64,000 nt of DNA from Thunnus maccoyii (GCF_910596095.1 NC_056546.1:15321925-15385924), one strand, 5' to 3'. Shown: positions 37,977-48,328, counted from the first letter of the stretch. Translations and numbers: made by a program. Notes: generated by a model not told the origin, from the sequence alone.

Positions 37977-39938
37977 GACAATCACCTCTGGGAATAATGA
38001 TCATGAAAGAGATACAGAGTGGAACTGTAGGGGGTTGTATGCGTTTCGCAGCAGCTTTGATGTTAAATCGAGTGAAAAAGGGAAAGCAGAGCAAGTGACA
38101 TCTTTATACTTGATGGCAAACCCTTAAGCAATGTTGAGAAGATGATCCCACTCTACCTCAGCTGTTTATATCTCAGGATGCTCCACATACTCCAGGTGTG
38201 GGAAGCAGGGGTATTGCACAACCAATTGTCATGTGCTGATTTCAAAGTGAAGTTTCTGCTCTAATGAACATTTTGGACCAAAAGCTTAAATATAGAGCAG
38301 CATCCAGTGAGTTATAATCCTGCAATAATTCTGACTTAATCTTTCCATGCCCACAATTTCATTACTTCCCTAAGTACAGCTCCAGAGGACATACTCTTTA
38401 AGTAATCACAGTCAAACTAATCCCCCCCAACCCCACACCCCACGGCCTGGAGGGTGGCTGCCAATTTTCACACGCATTCACCTTTCCCTCGGGGACATCC
38501 ATGACCCTCGATCTAAGGAGGCGTGTGAATGCTGATCAACAATGACACCACAGCTTCTCTGGGGAGGTTATTATTTAGAGAGGATCACCATCTCCTGTTG
38601 AGAAGGTCTGGAATTTCTTCTTCTCATATGGATGAAGCTGAAGCCAACGCTCACATTTCAAATCCAATAACGATATCTATCACATGCAGCGGTAACCACC
38701 CCGGATCAATTAAAACCCAATTAACAGGATTCATATGGAACCTAATCTTGCTGCACTATTGTCCAAATCCTATTGGGATCATTAGTAATCATTTCACAGC
38801 GCTGAAAGCAAAACTACATCCATACATTCGCAGACACAGCAATACATCACCACGCATACCCTGCAGGCTTTAATCAATCCCTGCAACCCAGTTCAGTCTG
38901 TTCAGTAGGTGAATATGCACATCAATCAATCTCCGCCCCTCTGCTCTAATTGCTTAATTCTCTTGTTTGTGAGATCTCCCGGGACACAATCCTGAGGTAA
39001 CCCATATTAGAGGCAGGGTGATGGAATAGGTCTATACTGCTCCTGCTGTGCAAAGGAGACTAAAACATTAATTGCTTAATTAACAAAGGGCCTAGACACT
39101 AAAAATAGGGAGAGTATAGTAGCCTTTACGCAGCTTGTATTTGCAACCGTGGCTTTAATGTGACCTGACATGGGAAAGCTTGTCCCCTCTCATTTGACCT
39201 CTCCGATTAAATATCACCGTGGACACCCTGAATTTTGAGGAAGAAGTTAGAAAAGTAAAATGTCCAGTTGGTGTTTAACATTTGCCATTCTCCCAAACTA
39301 TACATCTCACATAATATACCATATACCTTGAGTAATTCTTCAAAAACAAAATCAGGCTAAAAATGTAGGGTACATGCAGATGGCATTCATGATAAATAAG
39401 GCATGTTGTGAACACTGTAAACACAATCCTTCCTTATTATATCTTCTTATGACATTATGCCTCATGTAAATCATGAATATATGTTTTGACCACACAAAAA
39501 CAGACCCGCACAGTGATTATGTTCGGATATCTTCTCATTTTGAAACATACAATCTAAAGTGTGTGCGGTTTTTTTTCCCCCGTGTGAGTTGTGTATCAAC
39601 AACAGCGCCAACTTTGTGTGTATCCTAAGGCTAAGAAAGTGTGTGCTAACTATTATTATTACTGTTTCTAAATGGCAGTGAGTGTTTCCCCAATCAGCGC
39701 ATCTTCTACCGCATTACCGCGCATCTCTCAGTCAACGCCGCGGACTTACGTCTCTGAAGCGATTCCAGTGCTTGATCTTGCGGCTGTACTGTGAAATGGT
39801 GGACAGCCACTGTTCGTCTTCCATGAAATTCCCCCTGTTTTCCGCCTCTTTGACGCTCTTCACGTCGGTCTGGAAGGTAGAGCCCACGAGCATCGCCAGC
39901 GGGACGAGAAGGCACACAATATCCGTAATTTCCACCAT
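9363..39938 (-). CDS. spock2: Testican-2 (SPARC/osteonectin, CWCV and Kazal-like domains proteoglycan 2)
   Basis: Secreted heparan-sulfate proteoglycan of the SPARC family, mainly neural extracellular matrix. Coding exons in transcript order: 39938-39750, 28736-28728, 28216-28171, 19350-19236, 18850-18745, 17354-17246, 17053-16919, 11899-11681, 11200-11138, 10177-10046 and 9508-9363. They sum to 1269 nt (422 residues; human 424) and every phase matches. Seen: hydrophobic signal peptide 1-21; testican N-terminal block [16 protein letters not shown]; Kazal/follistatin-like module about 90-190 with VCGSDGHNY and CPCP; SPARC EC domain about 194-312 with EF-hand loops [12 protein letters not shown] and [12 protein letters not shown]; thyroglobulin type-1 domain about 314-374 with CWCV; glycosaminoglycan sites Ser381-Gly and Ser386-Gly; acidic tail ending DDGGYIW. 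The ATG at 39938 has a strong context (ACCATGG) and is followed by the signal peptide. A weak donor (GTTAGA) ends exon 7. Introns 1 (about 11 kb) and 3 (about 8.8 kb) are largest. Confidence 0.95.
10449..10489. repeat. (GT)n microsatellite
   Basis: About 20 GT units in spock2 intron 9 (between exons 9 and 10). Confidence 0.95.
10928..10955. repeat. (CA)n microsatellite
   Basis: About 14 CA units in the same spock2 intron as the GT tract at 10449. Confidence 0.95.
12750..16760 (-). mobile_element. Decayed L1-type LINE (ORF1 and ORF2 remnants)
   Basis: Inserted in spock2 intron 7, same strand as the gene. Reverse-strand fragments follow L1 order. About 16760-16280 shows ORF1-like text ([20 protein letters not shown], then [15 protein letters not shown]). 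About 15900-15100 shows the ORF2 endonuclease ([37 protein letters not shown] then TYSRIDY, LSDHGV). About 14500-13910 shows the reverse transcriptase ([65 protein letters not shown]). The C-terminal ORF2 region continues to about 12750. Many stops and frame changes are present, so it is an old, inactive copy. Ends are approximate; no poly(A) tail or target-site duplication was resolved. The 5' end comes within about 160 bp of spock2 exon 7. Confidence 0.88.
18349..18720. mobile_element. MITE with TAGGGCTGGACAATA ends
   Basis: Terminal inverted repeats: the left end TATAGGGCTGGACAATATT pairs with the right end GAATTATTGCCCAGCCCTAT. The body is about 370 bp, very AT-rich and noncoding. TA at both edges would fit a TA target site. 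It lies in spock2 intron 5, with its right end about 25 bp downstream of the donor of the exon at 18745-18850. Confidence 0.7.
19360..21470. other. spock2 intron 3, first part, no gene recognised
   Basis: Intronic sequence with no convincing exon on either strand. Short open frames here are not conserved in any family I know. A poly-C run (CCCCCCC) occurs near 20480. Confidence 0.5.
21472..21523. repeat. (CA)n microsatellite
   Basis: About 26 CA units in spock2 intron 3. Confidence 0.95.
21608..21766. mobile_element. Short MITE, ~160 bp, ACCTTG...CAGCTGGATTC ends
   Basis: The left end TTACCTTGAGAAGCAGCTGG pairs with the reverse complement of the right end CCAGCTGCCTAGCAAGGTAA. The pairing continues inward over ATTC and an AGAT(T/C)ACA core (about 35 bp in all, imperfect). 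Noncoding. Confidence 0.6.
22546..22935. repeat. Dispersed teleost repeat with palindromic arms (GCTAAATATGAAGCTACA family)
   Basis: It starts TTAAAGGAATAGTTTGAAAT and contains ATGCTAAATATGAAGCTACA near the left. The inverse, GTAGCTTCATATTTAGCATA, lies near the right end, followed by GACATGAGAGTGGTATCGAT. I recognise this as an abundant fish element usually ending in the same AGAGTGAATAAGCATATTT unit. The copy is diverged and noncoding, in spock2 intron 3. Confidence 0.65.
24089..24847. mobile_element. Non-autonomous DNA transposon, ~760 bp, ~70-bp terminal inverted repeats
   Basis: The left end CCCTGTTCACACCTGGCATT pairs with the right end TACTGCCAGGTGTGAACAG. Pairing extends about 70 bp inward through GATCACAAGTGGACAG(C/T)TCT on the left and its complement on the right. 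A second CAGTTCACACCCGGCATTAG motif near 24161 suggests an internal duplication of the end. No transposase is evident. Located in spock2 intron 3. Confidence 0.75.
25740..25985. repeat. Remnant of a dispersed fish DNA element
   Basis: The run from CTTCACCACCATCATCAAAA through AGTTCCAGACATTGTAGCAA to GAAGCTGTTCTGGTGACTCA resembles the 3' part of a Tc1/mariner-type repeat I recall from many fishes. Recognition is from memory only and the copy is diverged. Confidence 0.4.
27480..27970. repeat. Dispersed teleost repeat (AACATGCTAAC... family), possibly with a nested insert
   Basis: The segment holds TTAACATGCTAACACCTGCT, then ACAAAGTACAGCTGGGGCTG, then TAGCGCTAGAGGAAAAGTTA, then CACTGCAATCCATGCAATAG, and ends near GTGGCTAAAAACTA. 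These blocks occur in this order in an abundant fish repeat. Between them, about 27661-27780 carries TTTATTTAAACAAGCAGTCT, which belongs to another common repeat and looks nested. Confidence 0.6.
28728..28736 (-). CDS. spock2: spock2 microexon of 9 nt encoding Glu-Val-Glu
   Basis: The minus strand reads a pyrimidine-rich tract, then TTTCACCAG, then GAGGTAGAG, then the donor GTCAGT. The nine bases encode EVE in phase 0 and fit exactly between exon 1, which ends ...NRFRD, and the exon at 28216, which starts DDYVRTW. The human protein reads RFRDEVEDDY at this point, so the three residues are required for collinearity. Without it the reading frame would still stay open, so skipping would only delete EVE (residues 64-66). 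Confidence 0.88.
30533..30555. repeat. (GT)n microsatellite
   Basis: About 11 GT units in spock2 intron 1. Confidence 0.9.
32272..32321. repeat. (AT)n microsatellite
   Basis: About 25 AT units with one G interruption near 32310; potential cruciform-forming tract in spock2 intron 1. Confidence 0.95.
33473..33520. repeat. (CA)n microsatellite, interrupted
   Basis: CA units broken by TACT near 33501. Confidence 0.95.
37108..37148. repeat. (GT)n microsatellite
   Basis: About 20 GT units preceded by an imperfect GT-rich lead-in. Confidence 0.95.
37820..37973. repeat. Compound (CA)n microsatellite
   Basis: Two CA tracts (about 37820-37860 and 37932-37973) separated by about 70 bp of mixed sequence. 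Open frames on both strands here are repeat translations and not genes. Confidence 0.95.
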
Positions 39939-40073
39939 GGTAGCGGACAAAAACACCTGACGCGCACCGGCTGTCCTCTTCTGGAGAGAAGGAGGAGGAG
40001 GAGGAGGATGCTGAGACTGGAATGAAAACTATCAACTGATTAGCCTATAGGATGCTCCTTCTGCTGCTGGCAG

Positions 40074-40095
40074 AAAGAGAGAGAGAGAGCGAGCG

Positions 40096-40130
<35 letters not shown>
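40074..40130. repeat. (GA)n microsatellite upstream of spock2
   Basis: GA/GC-GA tract about 140 bp 5' of the spock2 start codon on the minus strand, so it lies in the proximal promoter or 5' UTR. A GGA/TCC triplet run (39989-40009) lies between it and the start codon. Confidence 0.9.
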
Positions 40131-40131
<1 letters not shown>

Positions 40132-40280
40132 TGAGCCTATTAGAGGATGTGGTCAATCCTGGTGCACACTACTGTATGTTCCTATAAATACTTGACAGAC
40201 TTATTTACATTTTTATGTTGAAATCGATGTTTACAAGCTGCACTTTCCTATGTCACGTGACTCCCTGCATTCCCTGATTC

Positions 40281-40490
40281 CAGCTTCTCAAATATGAATA
40301 CTTTCTGGTTGATTTAGTCTTCTAGTAAACTGAATATCTTTGGGTTTGGACTGTGTGGACAAAAGAAGACATTTGGGGCCATCCTTGGGCTTTGGGAAAC
40401 AGTGATTGACATTTCTCACAATTTTTTTTGACATTTTATGGACCAAACGACTGAACGAATGATTGAGTCGACAGATGAATCGATGATGCG
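40281..40490 (+). mobile_element. MITE of the AGGGCTGCAACTAA family, copy 1 (end-truncated)
   Basis: It shares AGTAAACTGAATATCTTTGG, a TTGGGCTTTGGGAAAC block and a TTTTATGGACCAAACGACTG block with the copies at 51488 (same orientation) and 57534 (opposite). The AGGGCTGCAACTAA ends seen in the other copies are not recognisable here. Confidence 0.65.
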
Positions 40491-40949
40491 CTACTTGCAT
40501 GTGCACACAAGATGTAACTGTATGCAAAATGTATAAATATATCTATAAATGTTCCATTTCACTGTGTGGATTAGAATAATTTCATATTAACCAGAGTGCA
40601 AAAAAAATCTGAAAAACTGCTTTCAAGATGCATTGTGAAGTTAAATGTGAATATAATATTTGTTCATTTATCAACCCTCAATCCATTTATCATTAGTCTG
40701 GTGACAAGTTACTAATTTTAGGGTTTGTAATAATATTTACAGCATAAATAAAGCAGCAGAATATCTTGCCTTTTTACTTGAAAAAAGCTCCTGCACTGAG
40801 TCTGGACATCATAAATTTGTCCACCATAGATATTTTTTGTACCAAACACAAAACAATATTTTGGGTTTACGTTTTTATCATAATGTAACAAACTTACATC
40901 AGCATTACTTTGGCATTCCTGACATATAGATGCATTCCCTCACAATGTA

Positions 40950-41085
40950 CATTTTATGTATTGCTTCATTGTTCATCACATACATTTATTCATCTTTATG
41001 CACTTTTGCTTCTGTTTGCATTCTGTGGTTAGATGGTAAACTGCATTTTGTCGTACAATGACAATAAAGTCTTTTTTCATTTCAC
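40950..41085. repeat. Possible repeat tail ending TGACAATAAAG
   Basis: The TCGTACAATGACAATAAAGT block at the end of this stretch resembles a 3'-terminal motif common in fish transcripts and repeats. It contains an AATAAA signal. No coding sequence precedes it, so a retroposed tail is one reading. Confidence 0.3.
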
Positions 41086-42690
41086 ATTAACGGTGGCTCC
41101 CTTTTGTCCCATTTTAATATCCCAGCAAACCAGCACGCAAAACACCAGGAACGTGGAACTGGAACACCGACATGCAATGCTGCCATAATTAATGTCATTA
41201 ATTATATCCAGATATCGCACGTGCCTGCTGTGTAAAAAGTCCTACCACTGAGTTAAATCAACACCTCTCTGACACAGTCTGAACATTTAATGACACACAA
41301 ATTATTTAGTATTAGCTGCAGGGTTATTATATGGAATTATGATGAGCTTGTGGTCTGGAATTAAGTAAATTGATCATTGATTAGACTACACAGGTGTTTC
41401 AACAATGAAACATACCTGGAAAAAAAATGGATAGTAATATTTCGTAAAGCTGGAAAAGCGTAAAAGTGAAGTCTGTGCTGCAGCTCTGAAACCTGGATTG
41501 ATTAATAGACAACACAACAAGGAGGTTTGTGTCGATTAGTACACTGTTGCTCTCTGCTCCTCTGTGTTCTGATGTCCTACAGATAATGTCCATGTTTTCT
41601 GATGTATTACTGGGAAGCAGAGCATTTACATTGTGCCATCCTATCTGACTGTATCTTTCTCCTGCTGCGGCCTCAGCCAGTCCCCAGAGACACACGCTGA
41701 ATGACAGCTTGTAATTGAAATGCTGGATTAACTGATGCCTTCTTTATTTCATCCTGAAAAGAGTGTTTTTGAGGCCCTTTTAATAAAGGCAGGCACGAGA
41801 CACAGCGTCGTCTAATCTCTCGGCTGAATGCAATCAAGTTCATGAGGAAAGACAAAGAGGGGGGAAGTTGTTTAAATTGAACACACACACACACACACAA
41901 GCAGCATCATGCAGATATTGGGATGTGATAAAATGAGCGTCTGAAAGCAACACAGCATATCTTTATCCAGACACAATGCATGTATGCTCATTTTCTACAA
42001 CACAAAACTAGTCTCAGATGAGTAAAAGCAGCAAATTTACATAAGCAACTGGTTTGGACTGGACTGTCCTGCACGTCCTCACTGTGTATTCATGGCTAGA
42101 AACTAATGCTCTGTGTAGTCATACTGAGGCCTTATTCTCACTGATAGTAATCAAACTAATAGCAATGAGTTAACTGAAGTAAAATAGCTGTGTGATTAAC
42201 ATTATTCATTATTAAGGCATATATTAGTTGAAAACCCTGAAGCTGCTGCACTGGGAGTCAGCCACATGCCTGGTCATGAACCCACAGACAGATGTGATGT
42301 GACAGTCAAGAGAGCGCAGATCCAGAGGGAGAGGAGGGCAAAAAAAAAGGGAGGCCAACAATGTTCATCTCATTTATGGCAGCCAGTTGAAGAAAAAAAA
42401 AGGTAATCCTATAGAGTCACAGAGCCATAGGGAGTTTCAGGTAATCTCCTTATAAAAGCTGGGGAAAGAATACTCTGTCAGTCATGTGAACGTGGTTTCT
42501 CCAGGTCTTTGTGAAGCAAAGGGAGGGGATCTAATAGTGATGGCTGGATGATGGCTGCAGGGGGGAGACATGTAAAGATCAGATGATGCTTATTAACAAA
42601 ACTTGTAATCAAGAACAGGCGCCTGACATGGCTAGATACAAGATAATGCTTGGTAGCCACGGGCCACTCAAAAATGTGTTTTTCTTCTTG
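41086..42690. other. Intergenic, no gene recognised
   Basis: No exon or RNA gene seen. A (CA)n tract of about 10 units lies at 41881-41900. An AT-rich block with TAATTAATGTCATTAATTA and a CACGTG E-box lies at 41187-41222. Confidence 0.45.
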
Positions 42691-42697
42691 TTCCTTC

Positions 42698-42900
42698 AGT
42701 TGGATGTTTGAGCTTCACTGTGCAGAATGATGTTTGTGCAGAGTTTAACACCAGAAGGCTGTTGTCACATTCATCTGCTGAAAGTAGAAAGTTTCTCCAT
42801 GCCCACCGAAAAGCTGAGTTTAGGGTGTGAGTCCAGTGAGCAGGATTTGTGACATCACAACTAGTTTGGAGCCAGTCATGGTCCACTGTTCAACTTACAC
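42698..42900 (+). repeat. Dispersed repeat, GAGCTTCACTGTGCA family, copy 1
   Basis: About 200 bp matching the sequence at 59886-60069 in the same orientation. Shared blocks: TTTGAGCTTCACTGTGCA, TGTGCAGAGTTTAACACCAG, TTTGTGACATCAC and CAACTTACA. Noncoding; family unassigned. Confidence 0.7.
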
Positions 42901-43280
42901 AAAAACTTAAGTCTCCAGCGCACATACACTCAGAATGGACTTTTTACTGAAGTAGGAGGCATCTTGTGTCAAGTGGTTAAACTTGTGAGGTTAACAATAT
43001 TTATACATATTAATAGATTCTTCAATATTAAATGAGAGAAGGAGTAGATATGATTTTAATGATTTTAACGAAATAATGTAATTCTTTGTGGAAAAACCAT
43101 ATTGGACACAAATTATTATTCAAAGCAGAGTACATTGTTATATATCTCGAAACATGTCTGGATGAAATCCTTTAAGTTTTTGCAAACCTCAAGAATGTTA
43201 CCATAAAAATAAATTACTTCGTAAGAAATGAGAAATAGCTATAATTTACAGTATAGTATAGGACGTCATACCCATTCAAC

Positions 43281-43640
43281 TTAAAGGTGCAGTGTGTAGG
43301 ATTTAGTGGCATCTAGTGGAACAGACTTGGCAGAAATAGAATATAATATTCAGAAGTATGTTTTAATTAGTGTGTAATCACCTGAAAATAAGAATTGTTG
43401 TGTTTTTGTTACTGTAGAATGAGCCCTTTATATCTACATAGTGGGTCCTCTTCCACAGAGCCCGCCATGTTGTACCGCCATGTTTCTACAGTAGCCCAGA
43501 ACAGACAAACCAAACACTGGCTCCAGAGAGGACCTTTCACTTTTTTCATGAGTTTTGCAGCCACTGTTGGGGTATTCAGTTGGTTGCAATCTGCAACCTC
43601 ACCGCTAGATGCTGCTATATCCTACATGCTGGTTCTTTAA
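43281..43640 (-). mobile_element. TTAA-flanked MITE (piggyBac-like), copy 1
   Basis: 360 bp bounded by TTAA on both sides. The left end TTAAAGGTGCAGTGTGTAGG pairs with the right end CCTACATGCTGGTTCTTTAA. The interior includes a block with ACAGAGCCCGCCATG, which recurs inverted in the copy at 44823. TTAA target duplication is the hallmark of the piggyBac superfamily; the assignment is by that feature alone. Confidence 0.72.
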
Positions 43641-44822
43641 GGGGGCATGTTTCATTTAGAAATTCGCTTTTCTGTATTTGTTTTTCTTAGTATGTGTCTG
43701 TAACTGTCTATTAGGCACAAACCCTCAGGTGAAATCTTACAGTAGATAATTGACTTCTAAAAACACTTTCAGTCTAGTGTCTACCATCATCATTTAAAGT
43801 CTTTATCACAAAACTCAAAATTCAAAATCCGCCACTGTATCTTTACATTTTATGATCAAAATTTCACAGTTGACAACAAAACTTGTTTTATATAACAATA
43901 ATTTACTGACTTCATAAGGAGATAAAACTGTTCATGTAAAGTTATGAAACTATGTCCCCTTAAAACATTTGAATGCATTACCCCCCTAATATTTGTATAT
44001 TAACAAATATATATAATTGAAGTTTAAATTGACAGTGTTAATCAAGCTTAAAGGACACAATCTATAACTTGCATCTGATACCTGTCCTGTAAAATATGGT
44101 CAACATGGCTGATATACAGACTGATTTAAGATTCAGAGAGCAGTCACAACAGCCCACCAAGTCTTGTTTAATTCAAAACCAAACACAAAAAGCATAACAT
44201 TGGCTGCACTGATAAATAATGCATATAGTTCTAAAATGAGAGATAGCTTCACTCAAGTCCAAGTCACGGTAAGAGTACTTATAAATAATGATCGGGATCT
44301 TTTTCTCTGTCTGATGTCATGTGGTTACAGTTCATCATGTATGCATTGACTTTCTTACTCCGGCACCTATCACTTAGCAATGCAGCCTCTCAGTCTAATG
44401 ACATTCAATCAATATCAATAATAAGGCTCATTCTCAGGCACAGCAAAACAAAATGGAAACTACAAATAATCCTGTTCCTTTGGGTATTTTATGTCAAGTT
44501 GGTAGTCAGAGGGGGAGAAATGGTAATACCTTGTTCTAGGGGGAATACATTTGCATTCAGTATGTACAGTACATATGTGAATCTCCTGATATGTGTATAA
44601 AAGAAGCAGAAACAGTATATAAATGCATCAAAACACTTTGTAGAAAGTCGACTATACGGATGTGAGTCTCTTAAATTGTAGCCACGCACTTCACTCTCTA
44701 AGGCTATTTAATACTGTGTGAAATTGGTATTAATTAGGTTGGTTTTCTTAATGATATCGTAGCTGAGTTTGGAGAACATTGTTTTAAAATATGACTGCGT
44801 GTCAAAAGGCTGCTTCAGTTTG

Positions 44823-45235
44823 TTAAAGGACCAGTGTGTAGGATTTAGTGGCATCAAGCAGTGAGGTTGCACATTGCAACCATCTTAATAGCCTTCTCCT
44901 CCCCCTCCTCCCCCTCCTCCCCTTTCAAGTGTGTAGGAGAACCTATGGTGGCCACGAAACTAAAAAAAAAAAAGTGAGAGGCTCTCTCTAGAGCCAGTGT
45001 TTGTCTGTTCTGGGCTACCATAGAAACATGGCGGGATCCATGGAAGAGGACCCGCTCCTAATTTAGATATAAAGGGTTCATTCTAAGGTAATGAAAACAC
45101 AACAATTCTTATTTTCAGGATTATATAATTATTATACACTAATTATATATTATACACTAATGAAAACATACTTATGAATATTATATCCCATTCCTGCCAA
45201 TAGATCCCCCTAAATTTTACATACTGGTCCTTTAA
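44823..45235 (+). mobile_element. TTAA-flanked MITE (piggyBac-like), copy 2
   Basis: 413 bp bounded by TTAA. The ends are TTAAAGGACCAGTGTGTAGG on the left and ACTGGTCCTTTAA on the right, a 12-bp perfect terminal palindrome including the TTAA. The interior carries ACATGGCGGGATCCATGG and ATATAAAGGGTTCATTCTAA, the inverse of copy 1. A CCCCTCCT tandem run lies near 44900. Confidence 0.75.
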
Positions 45236-45239
45236 ACCT

Positions 45240-48000
45240 TAGCTCATAAATAATGTTTCACTAAAAGACATAGAAGTCCACTTTCCCTAATTTGCCAAAA
45301 ACTGGCATTAAAAAAAATCGAAACGGCTTTATTTCTAACACAAGGTCAGCCAAAAATGAAAAGCCCAACTTTGCATTAAGCTAATATTCCATGTAAATTT
45401 GAAAGTGGTGTGTTAAGAGTTAATGCTTTGATAACGAAGATTGCGTCTCAGCAAAACATGCCAAACATCACAGTTTCTCGTGCTCCCCCTGAGATTGCAG
45501 GTCTGTTTCTGCTTCCTCCTGCAATAAATCAAAACCTAAATGGAACGTTGTCCCAGCTCCAACTCCAGGTGACGCAGGCACACAAATCCAAAATGGGTAA
45601 AAATGTTTTTTTTAGATACACACAGGGCTCAGATGACAGAGTAATAAGAGATTGTGTGATATTTACCACTGAGGTGGTTTGATACTGTTATTCCTCTCTT
45701 ACTGGAATCACTGCTGCTGACACCGGCCCACTTTTAACAAGGCATCCAAGTTTGTTCCACTGTAGCTTCTTCAACAAAACATCTCAGTCGTCTCAGCGAG
45801 ATGAACCCTGCTCACAACAGCATGTTGTTGCTATAGCTACTGCCTGGCAAACACAACCCTGGGACCCTTTTACCCCTGGCTGAATTAATTAACAACATGA
45901 GCATATTCAAAAGGAGTCTGGAGAAGAAGGTTGCATCTGAACTAATTTAGGTGTAAATTCTCCACTTTCGTGTCTCATAATTGCTCTGGTTATTTCACCC
46001 CAATTACTGAGACAAATAGTTCTTCGGAATGAAAAATAAAGGTGCCAAAGGTTCACTCCGCTGCACCTCAGATTAAAGCAAATTGCTCCAGAAAAAAAAA
46101 ATCCATTCTTAACAATCCATTTGGTAGTAGATTTATTATACATGAATTACATAGCCTGAGGCAAGCCAGCCTAACAGCTCTCTGAGGCCTGTTTGAATTG
46201 TAAAACACAGAGCCTGTCACGCTTTATTTCCCCTTTTCCATTTTTATGTTTTTTTCCATGACATGGCACAAATAATGCTTTACCCCAAACATTGTAGTGT
46301 AGAAGCTCAAACCTGCAGTTAAAGTGAGAGATCGTCCATCCATAAATAGCATGCTGAGACACATTAAAGATGTAGAAAAACACAATTTTGATCTTTAAAA
46401 TGCGTTTTTTCTTTTCTTTGCACAAAGTGTACAAGGACCGATGCATGCCAAAGTGTTCATGGGCACATACGCTCAAAACAATAGGTGCACTCAAGCATTT
46501 TACACGAAAACAGGCAAACACATACACACCACACTGGGTTACACGCTCCATTGTGTGTCATTTAAAGGTGGTGCAGTGAGGCCATCATCTGGATATTCTC
46601 TGCATTACACTTGACCCATAAGGACTGTCACAACAATTCTATCATAAGTATCTTTTGTATCCTAAAATCCCTAATCCATCTATAAACTATGATGCTATAT
46701 ATTCCTGTCCGGTCTCAAATATTTGATATATTTGGAAATATACAAGATTAAAAGGATTTTCTGTGGGATTCAGTGTTTGCAATGTGAGTTTGAAGAAGAT
46801 AACTCTTGTTGAGTAAAAATTACCAGCTTTAGTTTGCTTATAAAGGATCTAGAATAGAAAAAAAAAGTTTACTGTGTGGCAAGACTTGTTGGTTTTTCAT
46901 TTGTTCAAGTCTGTCACAAGAAAACACAATGGAATATTTCAGCTTTAGCAGACCACAATGGTGACAACATGAAATGACTTGGATCAGCTTGGATACAGGA
47001 ACTGTTCCTGTAGATGTGGAAATAAGGGAAAAAACCCAGACAAACATACTGTAAACATGTGAGAGTTAAAGGAAAAGTTGATGATGTCACCTTAGCTCCT
47101 GAGCAAGTCTTTTTGGGAAGTGGGGGGATGGTGTGTGTGTGTGTGTGTGTGTACGTGTTTGAAGTCGAGTCAGAAGTGTGAGAGTTGTTTTCACAGATCG
47201 GATAGTTTATTGACGCATATCTCTATCAGAACAATAGATTGTCTTAAAATGTCAAACTAATCAAATGATCAAAACGACCAGAAACGCTCTCACACAACTC
47301 AAGCAAACACATTAAACAAAATGTTTGCCTATATTTAAACACATCTACCCCCAAAATACCTACATGTACACCCGTACAAACGTTTTAACAAGCTCCTTTG
47401 TCTCTCTGGCAATAAAACCTTCAATTGGTTGCAGAAAGAAGTGAATAAACGACCAACACACAACGTCGTCAGATAAGTCAGAAACTTACCAAAAATAACT
47501 AATACGTGAGTCATCAATTAGCCTAATTATGCGTTACTAATCATTTTTTAATTTAGAATGTCGAGAGCTCTAATAATTCTGATAACTTGAATGTTATGAT
47601 CACAATAGCTCATTATTGTGTTGCTAAGATAATATCACTAAATTAATTGTGTCTGCAGCTCAATTCATTTTAGCTTTCTTCGAGTTTGAACACAAAAAGT
47701 TTGTTAACATAAACTGAATCCTGGTTTGGATGCATCGTTTTAAAAACACTGCAGGATTCATGCGGTCCCATTTCCCGATCATTTCATGACAAATACGCAG
47801 CCTACGTGCGAAACGTGCCAGTCTGGGCTGTCTTTCATTCACAGGGATAAATCTCTCAACATCTCTCACATCATGATTTTTGTCCAAGTTGCTAAAAAGC
47901 CGAGGGGGTGTGTCTTTTTATTGTCATGCCATCCAAGCGACGGACGTTGATAGAGTTGAATTTAATTGGTTTAATTTCACATTTAGCAAATTATTTTTTA
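45240..48000. other. Intergenic upstream of ddit4, no gene recognised
   Basis: No convincing exon on either strand. A (GT)n tract lies at 47131-47151. Distal ddit4 control sites may lie here; one ACGTGC hypoxia-type core is at 47806-47811. Confidence 0.45.
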
Positions 48001-48117
48001 TTATTTTTACAACAACATGAACTATGTAGACGAGTTGGGTTGGGGGTCGGACAGGGGTCTGGCCTTTGCCTCATCAAAGGGGACCAAAAATGTTACCAGG
48101 CAGGGTAGAGAGATGAG

Positions 48118-48184
48118 GACGTGAGCTGCAACCTGATTGGTTGAGAATTACAATGGGCGGAGTCTTCTGGCTTGGGTATTTAAT
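48118..48184 (+). promoter_or_regulatory. ddit4 core promoter: HRE-like site, inverted CCAAT, GC box, TATA-like box
   Basis: Within 70 bp, in order: GACGTG (48118-48123, fits the HIF core RCGTG), ATTGG (48136-48140, inverted CCAAT), GGGCGG (48155-48160) and TATTTAAT (48177-48184). Transcription would start near 48205-48215, about 115-125 bp before the ATG. DDIT4 is an established HIF-1, p53 and ATF4 target; only the HIF-type core is visible here. Confidence 0.6.
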
Positions 48185-48328
48185 GCTTTGTTCCATTGTT
48201 GCAGACTGTGTTTTCCAGCTGGTCTGGCTCAAGAGGGGGGGCCTACTGTTTGAGGATACCTTTGCACTTTTTAATTTTTTTTTAACAATCAGATCTTCTT
48301 TTTTGTTGTTGTTATTTTGTTTTAGAAA

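Larger units (their letters stand above)
28740..39740. other. spock2 intron 1 (about 11 kb), no gene recognised
   Basis: Apart from the microsatellites listed separately I see no coding exon or RNA gene on either strand. Parts are unusually free of repeats and rich in TAATTA/TTAAT-type homeodomain motifs (for example 38940-39250), compatible with regulatory sequence, but this is inference. Confidence 0.45.

Noticed and set aside
37756-38098. Open frames of about 100 residues on both strands
   Set aside because: They are translations of CA/GT microsatellites (His-Thr or Cys-Val repeats).
39939-39956. Upstream in-frame extension of spock2 exon 1
   Set aside because: The upstream codon is GTG, not ATG; ATG at 39938 has a strong Kozak context and begins the signal peptide.
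48200-48328. Definite 5' UTR intron in ddit4
   Set aside because: An acceptor-like TTTTAG precedes the ATG, but no consensus donor is seen between the probable start site and it, so it is left only as a possibility.
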